A DNA stretch of 64,000 nt from Isoetes taiwanensis (Eukaryota; Streptophyta; Lycopodiopsida; Isoetales; Isoetaceae), in the NCBI GenBank assembly GCA_021234155.1, contig JAJEKV010000017.1, positions 18,548,372 to 18,612,371 of the forward strand. Direction: 5' to 3'. A model generated the notes under the pieces. That model was not told the origin of the DNA. It saw nothing but the letters and a program-made list of their open reading frames with translations, and searched no databases. Shown here one piece after another: positions 32,746 through 44,649 of the stretch (its first letter is position 1; each line of letters starts with the position of its first letter). A program made the position numbers and the translations under genes.

Positions 32746-32990
32746 AGGGTAAAGGTAAAATGGCGGAAGAGGGAAGTTGAAAATTTTGATGAAATTCGCA
32801 ATGACGACGAGAACAAGCAGCACGAGCGAGCCGTGGGCGACATCAGCTCAGTGACCTGAAAAAAGGAAGGACATTAGAGAACAAAAACAATGGAAAGAAA
32901 AGGACGCCAGCTACGAGACGAAGAAAAAGGTCGCCCCCATAAAACAAGTCCTCCACGATGATGAGTCGAAGAAGACACCCCAGCAGGCGA
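31925..32990. repeat. ~112-bp repeats inside the recombinase element
   Basis: Units start at about 31925, 32037 and 32837. Each has a form of CARCTCAATGACCT, AAGGACATTAGAGAA, AACAATG(A/G)AAAG and CGCC(G/A)CCACGA. The first two are in tandem, the third is 800 bp away and more diverged. On the minus strand they give hydrophobic open frames that are repeat artefacts. Confidence 0.65.
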
Positions 32991-35900
32991 ACGAGAAGGA
33001 CAACAACGAGAAGAAAAGAAAACCATGTTAATGCAGACAAGGTAAAAATGCAGCCGGAAGCAAGACAAGGCTCCAAGGAGGAATAAGATAAAGAAGAAAA
33101 CTTATCCTAGGAAAGTGTGGAAGCGGCATACACTGGGCATAGGGCGTATTACAACCTGTCTGGCCAGAGACTTAATAATGATCAAGGACCAAAGCAATAA
33201 GACGAAGAAGAAGAAACCACGATCATAATGTGTAAAATGCATAAATGTAAAAACAGTAAAAGTGCAACCGAAAGCACAAAGGCATCAAGAAATCGAAAAC
33301 CACATAGGTGGCAAAAGATCAAACACACAAAGACAGTGGAATACAAAGAAATGAAACCACGGTAATACAGGGTACCACCCATGAGAAGACCATAGGAAAA
33401 TATACACAACCAAATTAAGAAACCCGATTACAAAATCCCCTAGTTGCATCAACATCCAAGAGAAACACACAATTACAAAAGAAAAAAATCCGAAACCACC
33501 ATGGGAAAACGTAAAATTTATAAGATCAAGCGACATATAAATAGTTGCATCGACATCCAAAAGAAAAACACAATTGCAAAAGAGAAAAAATCCGAAACCA
33601 CCATGGGAAAACATAAAATTTATAAGATCATGCGACATATAAAGAAACCTCATGGCGAAAAAGGAACAGATGAAAAGATATACACAACCCAAACAAGAAA
33701 CCCCATTACAAAATCTCCTAGCGGCATCAACATCCGATAGAAAACACAAGTGCAAAGGAAAAAATCGGAAACAACCATAGGAAAAACACAAAATTGATAA
33801 GATCAGGCTACGTAAAAATGAAGCACCCGGGCAACCAAAACGAAAAAGGTAAAAAGGTACATACAACCGTGATAAAGGAGCAATGCATTCAGATGCGATG
33901 TATAAAGGTGGTGAGCAGTCAACGCCATCTCCGGAGGTGCAAAAAGGGTCCTCTTCTAATGGACGAGCCAAGGACAAATCAAAGTGCAATTAAACTAAGA
34001 CTGAGGAGCCATCTATGGCAAGGAAAAAATGCCTCAAAAATAACACCACATTAGCGCAAAAACAACGTCAACCACATCAATGTCAAGGATACCAAAACCA
34101 AGGATCAAACCCAAATGACGTATAATGATAAGATAAGCTGCAATTAAATGCCCACCGAATGGAAAACCAGGCATAAGTCCAGATGCAAAAATTGATATCG
34201 AGGACGTGCATAGAAGAAATGCGGTCTAAAATCAACTCGACGTATTGATCAAGGCGAAGAAACCCATAGAAATATGTGAATGAGCATGCAAAACAACGTG
34301 TAGAAAAACGAATGTGCGTAAGTATCCAATGAGACGTAAAGTATAAGAGCAACAACTAATATCACAATGAAAATAATTATTCAAAGATTAATATGAGGAC
34401 CAAAGTAAGCTAATATGGGCAAACACCAGATAAGAAATCAAGTATACCATTTCCCAGATTAGCATGCCACAAATGACCAAACGCACTGTATAAGTCAAAA
34501 GCAATTTATACTTGCAAAAAGACATCGTATAGAAAACACACTGCAAATTACTAATTAAAAACCATGCCAAAGCACCATGCATAAAATGTACTCTGAAAAA
34601 TCCCAAAAAATGCTAGAAGCACAAATAACGAGGCAATCACTCTATGGATGCCCAGAAACGAGAAGAAATTCGATAGTTGGAAGAAATGCTACAACAGGAC
34701 TTTGACGTAGAAAATGATCAAACAAAAAACTGTCGACATACCCTTAAGCAAAAACTCCGACAAATAGAAGACTTTGACAAAACCCTGAAACCGGAAACTA
34801 ACCCCTAGCCCAAGGGCAAGCCAACAAATACACCCGATTAAGAGACATATATCCAAGTCAATCAACAATAATAAAAACAATGAGATGAGATCCACCAGTC
34901 TAGAAGCAATATCATATCTTAAACAACGAGAGAGCACACCAGATGGACCTGCATAAGACTACCACAACGTAGGAAAACCGCAACTGATACGATAAGGATG
35001 TGCAAGAGCAAAAGAAAAAAACTATGACCGATATGCCTGTGATGGCAAACTGGAAACAAAAAACTAGCACCAATATGCCTGTGACGGCAAACTGAAAAAT
35101 TGAAAAACTAATACTGCAAGAAAAGAAGTACCCTAAACATGCATGATGGCAAAGAAAAAGAAAAGGTTGCAATTAATCACCTTAAACATATACGAGGGCA
35201 AAGAAAAAGAAAAGTTTACAATTGCAGGAGACAAGAATCGAACCTGAATCTATAGGATTGCAGGCAAACAACCTTACCAAGCAGATAAAGCAAAGAAGAG
35301 GCTGCGACGGCATGTAAAGCGGCTGGCTGCATGCAAACGGCAAATGATTCCACAGGCCTCCTCCATAGATGTGATAGATGGGTCAGATCAGATGAAACAC
35401 TGCAGTTTGAATCGAAGAACGGAAAAACGATTTGGATTCTGCACCCGGAGACCTGACTGGAGTTAAGAGAACGGGAAAACACCAATCCAAGAAGATCGCA
35501 TAGTAAAGATGTGAACAACAAATATCGACATGACCCCAAGCAAAAAACCCCCAACATACGGAATACTTGGAACACAAACCATATAGCAAGATTGAAAATA
35601 ATGATATGGAGCAAGCATGGAAAGGGTCCACCCAAATGATGGAAAATATAATGTAAATGTGACTCATAATGCCTGCCAAGGGTAGATGTAAAGTGGACAT
35701 AAGATAACCTATATAACCATTATGAAATATGAAAAGCTATGAAAAGGCCATGATAAGTAGGATAGGGGCATAAGACAAACAAGAACCGATGGATAAACTA
35801 TAGGCCTATCACGATAAAGGGAGCTCACAGAGCAGAAAAGGTGACGCTAGAAACAGAAAAAAACAAGGAGAACTATAGAAAGACATTTAGGTTTAGGTTC

Positions 35901-37311
35901 GAAGCAGGAAAGGTGACGGTAGAAGAGAAAAGATCATGGAGAACTCTAGAAAAGGGTTTCGTCCACCAGAAGCAGCTGCGATAAGGCAGGTTCAGAAAGA
36001 GATGAGGGCAAAAAATGCTGGATTCAACCAGCCGAAGGTGGCAGGGCGGATCAGGCAGGCTCAGAAAGAGATAAGGGCAAAAAACGCTGGATTCAACCAG
36101 CCGAAGGTGGCAGGGCGGATCGGCGGCCCAGAAGTCCTGCCTAGCAGCGATCTGCATGCCGGAACACAGGAATCCGGCTACTCCTTCTGTCCACCAGAAA
36201 ACCGTCCCCTGCAAAAAGCAAAGAAGCACAGAGAAAAAACATCGAAGGAGATTGGCCGATCTGCTGTCCAGGAACAAACAAATTGCAAACATGTCAAATA
36301 AGATGCCAATAGAAACCCAGAGAAAATCCGCATGGCAAGGAGAGAATTTATAGAACAAGGGCGACTGCTGTGGAACTGCCGATTCGTATCACAATGCCAT
36401 GGAGCTGATGGCAGTCAGATAGGAGTGCATGGAGCAGGCGGCTGGAAAAAAGCAAGAATCAGAAGCCAAAATATTACCCATTGCTGAATCAGAGGTGAAA
36501 AGCAAGAATCGCAGGCTAGATAAGCCATATGACTGCATGGCTTAAACCCATTCCACCAAATAAAAAGGGCGCCCAAATCCATAGGAAGCAGAACGTGCAT
36601 AATTATAAAACCATGGTGAAATCCAAGCTGGTGCAAAATAAGAAGTCACCAATGCCGAGCGTAGCCAGAGATCCACTGCCTCCCAAGGATCGAGCAGGAT
36701 GAAGCCCTTGCATGCTGACTGGAACAAGATCACACACAAAGATAGACTCGCTCCTTTAGCGGATTGCCGTTGAATGATCATTAAGAGGGAACTCCAGGCC
36801 ACCGTCAAGCATGTTAAGCATAATAGAACTCGTGCATTATCTCTGCAAAACCAATCCGCTTGTAGACAAGTGCACGCCTAATGCATAAAACAACGATAAG
36901 AAAAGAATTGGCAAACATGGCTTTGAAGCAAAATTGGAGCAGGCAAATTAACCAGAAACAAGTAAGATTCCACCAAACCTTCCGCTGGAACATGACTATT
37001 AGCATGCAACATGATCGAAAAGAAACCCATACCTCAAAATTATAGGACGATTGGCATGCATCGAAACGAGAAAAAAGAAAACCAAAGCTCATAAGCGATA
37101 CCGTGCAAACGCCCAATCGAGGAGCCAAATAAACCAAACTTTGTAATTCAAGAGCTGTGCATATGAGAAAAGGAGGAAGGCAAACTGAGGCTAGAAGATC
37201 CAAGATAAGGCTGGGAAGAAAGAAGCAATGGACAAGGAAAGGCTAGAAGATCCGAGATAAGGCAGGAAAGGAGGGAAGCCACGAGAGGAGAAGAAGAGCT
37301 GCTGTGAGATT
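32991..37311. repeat. purine-rich, gene-poor interior with short tandem repeats
   Basis: No gene recognised in 4.3 kb. Two 108-110 bp tandem copies start near 33432 and 33543 (AGTTGCATCRACATCCAA ... CCACCATGGGAAAAC) with a weaker third near 33719. An exact-looking 69-bp tandem repeat fills 35984-36052 and 36053-36121 (AGGCAGGYTCAGAAAGAGAT ... GGCAGGGCGGATC), 23 codons long in frame. The plus strand is strongly A- and G-rich throughout. Hydrophobic minus-strand frames are a by-product. Confidence 0.55.
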
Positions 37312-37523
37312 TCTACCTCCAGGGTGACGCATATTTCTTTTTACGCAATTGTTTTTCACCCGTTGGGTGATGCATAATTGTTTTCCACCCGTTGGGTGAT
37401 GTTATCTCCACCTGCGGGTGGTGCTGTTTATTTCCACCTCGAGGGTGACGCATATTTCTTTCTACGTAATTGTTTTCCACCCGTTGGGTGCTGCTGTTCT
37501 CCACCCTATTGGGGTAATGCTCT
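37312..37523 (+). repeat. array of seven CACC...GGTG palindromes, left
   Basis: Short imperfect palindromes occur every 26-34 bases: ACCTCCAGGGTGACGC, CACCCGTTGGGTGATG (twice), CCACCTGCGGGTGGTG, CCACCTCGAGGGTGACGC, CCACCCGTTGGGTGCTG and CCACCCTATTGGGGTAATG. T-rich spacers (TTTCTTTTTACG) separate them. Regular palindromes of this kind can bind dimeric proteins such as a transposase. An oppositely oriented array is at 38703-38891. Confidence 0.7.
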
Positions 37524-37689
37524 CTTTTTTTTGCTTCATGTTGAATTTGCTCTAACCATTCACGGGTGTTTTTTCGAGTTCTTTGTGTTGCTTGCAGGTT
37601 TTACGCCCTCGGCTTATAGTTAAGGAAGTTCTTTGGTAGTCGGCCGGTTTTGTGTCTCTTGCGAGTCCTTTCCCAGAATAGCATCGATC

Positions 37690-39100
37690 CGAGCCATCGG
37701 ATCGCCATTAAGGAAAGGACGAAGCTTCCTATAAAACTATTTCCTCTTTATACCCGGTTATCGGCGTCTTCTCCGGCGGACTCTTCTTCTATTCTCGTTG
37801 CTTCCCTCCTTCCAGCCTGCTGCGTGAGGGCATGAGTTTGCTTTTCTCTAACCATTCCGCGGGTATTTTTTAGGGGTTTTGTGTTGCTTACTTGAGGCTT
37901 CCGCTCTCTTAAGGGGTCACTGCTATATTTTGTGTTCGCCATCAACTCATCTCTTTTCGGTTTTCGGGCAACACATTCAAGGTTGTTGGCGACCATTTCT
38001 CATTAGGGTTTTCCTCGAAAACCCGAAGGGCGAGGTTTTTATCCCGATGAGAAGTTGTCGCCATTACCCTTTTATATTGCCTTCGCACATTTCTTTTTTG
38101 GGGTAGTCCGATATTGTTCCTATGGTCGGCTACCCCTCTTTATTCTTCCAAACGGATAGATAGGCTTGTCATTCATCACACGGCAAGAAGATACAATGTG
38201 TGGAAAACTAGAGAGAGAGAGGGATAGCCGACCATAGGAACAATATCGGACTACCCCTAAAAGAAATGTGCCAAGGCAAAATAAAGGGTAATGGCGACAA
38301 CTTCTCATCGGGATAAAAACCCGCCCTTTCGGGTTTTCGAGGAAAACCCTAATGAGAAAATGGTCGCCAACAACCTTGAATGTGTTGCCCGGAGAATGGA
38401 GAGAAACGAGTTGATGGCTTAACGCAAAAATAGAGCACGACCCCAAAGAACGGCGAAAGCGCCCCCCGAATGTGTCCATGGAGAACCGGGCGAGAGGGGT
38501 GATGGCAAACAGAAATAGAACAGACCCCAACAGACGGGGAAAATGGCGTAATCCCCGCAAGCAATACCAAAACTCCCAAAAAGAACACCCGTGAATGGTC
38601 GAGAAGACAAACAAAGACAAATCGCACCAAGAAAGTCCAAAATGAAAACAAAGGAAAAAAAAGAACATATAGCCCAAAAGATGAATCATTATATAAAAAT
38701 AGGCATCACCCTCGAGGTGGAAATAAACAGTATAAAGCATCACCCAGCGGGTGGAGAAACACTATGTAAAAATATGCATCACCCTCGAGGTGGAAATAAA
38801 CAAAGATCACCCCAAGTGGGAGAACAACACAAAGCCAGAGGGCTGATGGAACAGGAACATAAGAATAGCAACACTCACAGGTGGAGAACAACAAAGAGGC
38901 ATGAACAACAAAAAATACAAATGAAAAAGACTCATGCGCCACCGTCAGCAGGGCGGGAAGGGAGGGAAGCCATGAGAGGAGAAGAAGAGCTGCTGTGAGA
39001 AGACGCCGATAACCGAGCCAAAACGGAAAAGGCCTAATATAGGCGCTCGTCCCTTCCCAGAATGGCGATCCGATGGCTCGGATTGATGGGATTATTTTGG
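37690..39100. repeat. large imperfect palindrome centred near 38185
   Basis: The left arm (37690-38155) is matched in reverse complement by parts of the right arm (38220-39100). The best-matched inner part is 37980-38155 against 38220-38385, including GTTGTTGGCGACCATTT and GTAGTCCGATATTGTTCCTA. The outer part pairs ATCCGAGCCATCGGAT (37697) and GGTTATCGGCGTCTTCTC (37755) with their complements near 39075 and 39005. The right arm is longer because it holds the second palindrome array. A related module (CCATTCACGGGTGTTTTTT) also lies left of the palindrome at about 37556. Confidence 0.75.
38703..38891 (-). repeat. array of five CACC...GGTG palindromes, right
   Basis: Units include GCATCACCCTCGAGGTGGAA (twice), GCATCACCCAGCGGGTGGAG, GATCACCCCAAGTGGGAGAA and CAACACTCACAGGTGGAGAA. 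They are the reverse-orientation counterpart of the 37312-37523 array. Confidence 0.7.
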
Positions 39101-39911
39101 TATACTTCCTGCAAGTTATTTGTCAAAATGTTGTCCTTTCAAGGCATTTGGCAGAAGACAAAAAGTGCCTGAACAATGGCTTTGATACGACATAAAACTA
39201 GAACTCCAATTCAGATGGTCTGAATACCCTAAATCAGAACTGGGTTTGTCCTGTAGCAAAATTTCCTTTGTCCTTTTCTTGATTTCGTTTGTCCTTTTCC
39301 TGATTTGATTTCGTTCATCATCATAGGTGCAATGGAAATGGTGGTCTTAGAAATCGGTAACTAGGGCTGTGAAATTGCTACGCAGAATTGCCGGTGCTGA
39401 CCTAATGGGGTACACCTACATGGCACATCCAATTTTTCAGGTGCTTTGTGATAGCATATGACTTTCTTTTTCTATGACTTCTTTGTCTCCTTATGCAAAT
39501 CTTGTTCTTGACCTATGCGATCAGAACTGAGGCAATGGAAATGGGTGCAAAACTTCATCTCAAACTTCGATGACATGGCAAGGAAAGGTAGTTGCGACAA
39601 TCTCCTCATGCAGACGGGGAACTCCCTTCTTACTGTGTAATGGTTTCTCCATTGAATCGAATAGCTCCACTTCCATTCAAGTTGGGATTGGCCAGGTTAG
39701 AGTTGGGGTTGGATGGATTAGAGGCGCATGTAGGAGCAAAGGAAGATAGCTCCATTCCGACCGACAAATGGCCTCAAACTGCGCACTAAGCATTTGACTG
39801 CGCAGTTGACAGTGGGGTCCTGTGGAGGTGGAGATCTTTTCTACTGATCTCAAAAGATGGGATCCAAACCAGGATAATACTATCCATGCCCCCGAAAATA
39901 CGTTATCATAA
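39101..39911. other. intergenic, no gene recognised
   Basis: Unremarkable AT-rich sequence with short open frames. No family features seen. Confidence 0.4.
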
Positions 39912-39914
39912 TTA

Positions 39915-40311
39915 GGGTGATTTTCCACTAGAGTGGTGTCTCATATTTTAGCCATTTCTATGGGGCCACATAAGCAAATAAGAAAGAAATGATTTTCTAC
40001 TTTTAAAAATAAGACATGTCCCATTTAGGTTTGGATAGGTTCAGTTCCTTCTTTTAAGGGGAATGGAATCTTATTTTGTACCCGGCATAAAATAAAACAG
40101 TGTCACATATGTTAAAAATATCATTAAAATAAGACACGTCTTATTTTTTCTGGGTTTTCCACTAGCATTTTGATGGTGTCTTATTTTATGACACCTTATT
40201 AGTGGAAAACCAACCTCAATTCTATGTGTCAAATTTTTTGATTTGGAGTCATAAACGGTGTCATATCTCTATGTGACAGTCTTATTTTATGACTATAGTA
40301 GAAAATCACCC
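39915..40311. mobile_element. Tourist-like (PIF/Harbinger) MITE
   Basis: Terminal inverted repeats: GGGTGATTTTCCACTAGAGT on the left, and GGGTGATTTTCTACTATAGT on the right when reversed. The 397-bp element is flanked by TTA on both sides (39912-39914 and 40312-40314), the usual 3-bp target of PIF/Harbinger. It has no coding capacity. Inside, a smaller hairpin (GGTTTTCCACTA 40153-40164 with TAGTGGAAAACC 40200-40211) and a short palindrome around 40135 repeat the terminal text. Confidence 0.85.
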
Positions 40312-40314
40312 TTA

Positions 40315-42566
40315 GGGTGAGATTCCACACAGCAGTGGCAATTAATCAAAAATATGCCATTAACATTGGAACTTCCAACTCCCATCCCTCATCCCCCGTT
40401 AGTTACATCAGCATTTATGGCAATTACACATTAAACCGAGTCTAATCCCAAACCTAAACTGCCGCTCTTAGTTGTTGGTAATGGAATCTCAGTTCCTTGG
40501 GCGATTTGCAAGATGGCTCTTTTTTATTCGTCTGCGTGAACCACCACACCACGAACTATCGTAGTCAAACCTGGTCCTTACAGTAGATACAATAAATAAT
40601 ATCCAAAGGCAGTTAGCAATTAGCAGACTCCAACTTTGGAATAGCAAAAGGAACCCGAAAGGAGTAACATGAACTGAGATGGTGAACTTGCATGTCTGAT
40701 GTGCAACAAAACAACTAGCATTGTAAGATGCAACAGAACAATTTGTAAGATGTCATTGACATTCAATACGATTTTAAACCCATCAAAACACACCAAATAC
40801 TATCTATACTGTATGCCACAATAAACATTAAGCGACATGGGCGGATAGGTAACCCAAATTACATGGACAAGCTAGAATTGGATAGAATTAGGTACACACG
40901 AAAAACAACTAACAGATTAAAAAACTTATCCATTTTAGTCTGATCAGATATCAGAGAATCTATAAGCATGTATTTTAACAATGACTATAACAAAATTGTA
41001 CAACAGCTCAAATCGAACTGCAATGGAGTTTACAGAACATTCCACCTAAAAGTATCATATAGGAAAGAATTAAGTCTAATATTGACATTTTAAGCTGGAG
41101 CAACTCCGATAAGGGTTTTAAACGATTCTTTGAGATTGAACGAGTTAGTAGAGTTTTGCAACACACTTTTATCAAACAACATTTCTTTTTTTCTAAGAAT
41201 TGTAAATATTTCAAGCAAGGGCCTTCAGAACTGATTCCTTCGTAAGTGAGTCAAGTTCATATTACAGTCTAGAAGAGTCGTGGGATGGTGAGTTCTAGAG
41301 ATGGGCTCTACAATCTAGATGGCAGGCATGTTAGAGCTTCATATATTTGCCTATTGCAACTAATGTGTGGCCCTTTAGGAGGCATCTGAATTTATATTTT
41401 TTGCACCACATGCCAACTAATGTGCGGCCCTTTAGGAGGCATTTGAAATTAGATTTTTCGCATGACATGCCATATAAAATACTTGCAAGATGCTTGATTA
41501 CATATTGTTAGATGCTTGATTACATATTTTTCTTTATTTGTCTAGAATTGCAACATGCATTTGTGGATCCAGCTTATCAACATCTAATTTTTTCTATCTT
41601 GATAAGTTATCCCAAACGTAAAGCCGTGCCAACTGCCTATATGAGCAAGTTGTTACCCTGATATGTCTATGAGCAACATAGGAGCAAAACAAAGAAAACC
41701 TCAATTTCATCATCAAAATCAGATGCCCTAGGCATCCTTGAACCACCATCGATCTTGCAATTTATCAAGATCTAATCATTGTAAACCATTGGGTCAAAAG
41801 GAGTTAAATTAGAAGACTTTCTGGGCCTAGGAGGTTATTATAATAATCCTCTGGGCTCCCGAATGAATATTGTGATAACATGCAAAATATTGATATTCAA
41901 CACCTTTTTACTGTGTTTCTGCTGATTTGAGGTTGGAGTCCTGAGGTTAGAGAGCTTGCAAGCAAGGCAGTGGAACACCCTTTTGTATGGCTCTACTAGT
42001 TTTGGCGGGTTGGAAGATTTAGAACAAGAATCACTATAGTGGGTCAAAACAAGACTGTTTTTGCAATCAAAAGTTCCTATCAGCTCCTGATTTTGAAGAA
42101 CAAGAGATGCATAATAGAATCTCTGCCGAGAGGCTTATATTGGATAATCTAAAATTCATGTCAGATTTATTGTGGATCATCTCAAGAAGAAGTATGGCAA
42201 GCATTTGCAACGTGTGTAACGATGCCTGCAATTTAGAATGATGGTGCCAAACAACATATGCAAATCTGCTGTGAAATTGCCGAAATGATGCAAACGAAGT
42301 TTTGCAAAGATAAAATTGCTAGACCTGTGGTTTAAGGGAGGTCAACCCTCCCCTCTCATAGTAAGAAGCGATCCCATAGTGGGGGGAAACACATGGGGAT
42401 CCCCAAGACCAATCACCAAAGTAAAGAGTATCCTTATGCCTAGTTTTGTGGGAAATGGGGTTGGAGGATTTTTTAGGAAATGTAGCTAGAACATTTTTGG
42501 CAAGTTCTATTTGGCTTCTACTTTACACCGATGATTCTAAGTACTCCCTATTTGGGTTGGGCTCCC
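40315..42566. other. intergenic with a 57-bp tandem duplication
   Basis: No gene recognised. Two 57-bp copies start at 41358 and 41415 (AACTAATGTGYGGCCCTTTA), followed by a short duplicated TTAGATGCTTGATTACATAT. The text TTTAAGGGAGGTCAACCCTC at about 42331 resembles 21250, where it reads TTTAAAGGAGGTGAACCCTC. Confidence 0.4.
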
Positions 42567-42990
42567 ATGGAAACCCTTCCTATTTTCCATGGAAACCCTT
42601 CCAATTTTCCATGGAAAATAGGAAGGGTTGGAAACCCTTCCGGTTTTCACTAAAACCAGGAAGGGTTTCCATGGAAAAATAGGAAGGGTTTCCATGGAAA
42701 ATACGAAGGGTTTCCATGGAAACCCTTCCTGGTTTTAATGGAAAATTGGAAGGGTTTCCAATTTGAAAATCGGAAGGGTTTCCTCGGAAAATGGGAAGGG
42801 TTTCCATTTTTTTTTTAATGCGCACGCCGCCCAACACGCACGCCGCCATTAATGGTGCACGCTCATAAATATGCACGACACTCAAGAATTTAAATTTTAA
42901 TTCAAATGGAAACCCTTCCTATTTTCCAAACCCATGGGAAAATAGGAAGGGTTTCCACAAATGAGGGAAAATAGGAAGGGTTTCCACGTT
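42567..42990. repeat. satellite-like array of GGAAACCCTTCC motifs in both orientations
   Basis: About a dozen copies of GGAAACCCTTCC or its complement GGAAGGGTTTCC, usually joined to (C)TATTTTCCAT, fill 42567-42812. Three more lie at 42904-42990. Orientation alternates, so the array can fold into several hairpins. It is not the plant telomere repeat, although AAACCCT is contained in the motif. No open frame is meaningful here. Confidence 0.8.
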
Positions 42991-44649
42991 TCATAAAAAA
43001 AATTTAAGGGCGCTTCTCTGTGCATCTACTACAACTTATAACATATACAGTACAATGTTAGATCCCATTTGTTATGCCCTTCTCTTAACTGAATACCTAA
43101 CAATCATACTACAAACTTATCGGACCTTCAATGTTGCGTTGTTTAATTGCAACTTCTCTAATGCATCCCCTAAACCTTGAAACTTGGAGATCATAATAAA
43201 ATGATCATTACGTTATAAACTTGAGCGTCAAATTTTGAGCTACTATTTGAAAGAAAAGAAACCCCGTGCATATCAAAAGAAACAAACATTTGATCTTGTT
43301 GAAGTGCTCCCAACCTTAACCTTTGCATCAGGAAGTTGGTGCTGCCCAGATAAACAAAAGAAATCAGCAAACCATATATAAACCTGGTACGACAAGTCCA
43401 AACTATGGACATGGTCATTTACAATGTTTACTTACAGAATAAGCTTCAAGACGATATGTTAGAACAAACCATGTAGCAAGTTCAACTAAGTCACACATTT
43501 TGGATCACAATTTGAGGCTTGTGCATATGGAAAAGGCTACTTTTCAACAATACAGAAACTCGTGGAAGAGGTAATCTTAAAATTTAATTTCAAAGGATGA
43601 ACCACTAACTAGCTCCAAGCTAACTCCATTATACTTCTAACTCTATTATACTTTTAACTCCATTTTGCTTTAACTCCATCTTGTGTACCACATAAAACTT
43701 CGACGTGTTCCCCAGAAATTCCAGACTGGCTTTGAGTTGGATTATTGGCAAGTGCAGCAACTATTCAAAGCTAATCGTATTGTAAGAAGGCCCTTAATCA
43801 ATTGCTTTGCAAAGTAAAGAAATGTAAGTAAAAAACTTAGTGGAAATGCCTTTATGTATAAACAACTTACAATAAAGGTTTAGTTCAAGAAGAGCATCCA
43901 TATCAGACGGAAATATTTTTCCACTCAAGGAATATAGTTGCATTATTAATCGCCAACGAAAGCGTAGATCGCAATGGGGATTCCATCCAATCGGTTACGC
44001 CAAGAATCATGTTGTCTAGCAAGTGAATAGAACTCCACATCTAAGGAATAGGGTGGATCTCGTGTCAAAGCCGGAGTCTAGGCTACATTCAAAGATCTTT
44101 CCTCAGATATCTTGAATTATGGAAAAATGAAACACTCCACTTCATTAAGCGGTCAAGCTAATGCGTGTCTCGAGATGGAGCCATTCTTCAATGACTGTGG
44201 AATATCTCTCTCGCAAATTTAAGGAGTAAGGAGGGTCGGAAGAATAATTCGAGAAAGAAGTCCAACTTACTTTATGCTTTTATATTTTGAATGACATTCC
44301 ACCTCACACTTATCTAAGTGTTGTTAAACGTAAGATATGAGATAGCTCAATGTTTATCCTGCTTGTACATGAGGCCATGTCTACACTGCAACAACAACGC
44401 TCTGTTGTTCAAATTTTTGAGGCGCCACTCGCCAATCGGACAATTAAAAGTAATCTTGCATGGAAATGATTGTGTTGTAGAATCACATTGATGACGACAA
44501 AACCAAGTCGATCCGATATAGATGCAAAGCTCGAGAAAAGGTCTTGCAATGTTTGGTTGAATTATCATTTAACAACAAAAAGTTCCTACTTCTAGCTTGT
44601 GCAATCTGCACCCACTATGTAGAGACATAATAATTGAAAAATTGGATTG
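42991..44649. other. intergenic, no gene recognised
   Basis: Only short open frames. A run of ACTCCATTATACTTCTAACT-type text at about 43625-43680 is a minor tandem repeat. The right part might contain further decayed PPR sequence, but I cannot support it. Confidence 0.4.

Larger units (their letters stand above)
31501..37681 (-). mobile_element. candidate tyrosine-recombinase element with terminal inverted repeats
   Basis: A 71-bp sequence at 31501-31571 (starting CTATTCTGGGAAGGGACTCG) is repeated in reverse complement at 37610-37681 (about 66 of 71 positions equal by eye). Between them lie decayed tyrosine-recombinase coding pieces on the minus strand, close to the left repeat. The remainder is purine-rich on the plus strand, lacks recognisable genes and is full of degenerate repeats of 69-115 bp. 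A recombinase gene next to one terminal inverted repeat recalls DIRS-type elements, but no reverse transcriptase or methyltransferase is visible. No TSD was seen. Borders and nature are inferred. Confidence 0.4.

Noticed and set aside
35217-35290. tRNA or SINE on the minus strand
   Set aside because: GGTTCGATTC is a good B box, but no convincing A box at the right distance or acceptor stem was found.
32260-35635. Several hydrophobic minus-strand open frames that look like membrane proteins
   Set aside because: They arise because the plus strand is A/G-rich, so the complement codes for Phe, Leu, Ser and Cys. They overlap degenerate repeats and share no family motif.
37312-37523. CRISPR-like repeat-spacer array
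   Set aside because: Repeats are short, variable palindromes, spacers are T-rich and similar to each other, and the context is eukaryotic.
42567-42990. Interstitial telomere repeats
   Set aside because: AAACCCT occurs only as part of GGAAACCCTTCC; there is no (TTTAGGG)n tandem.
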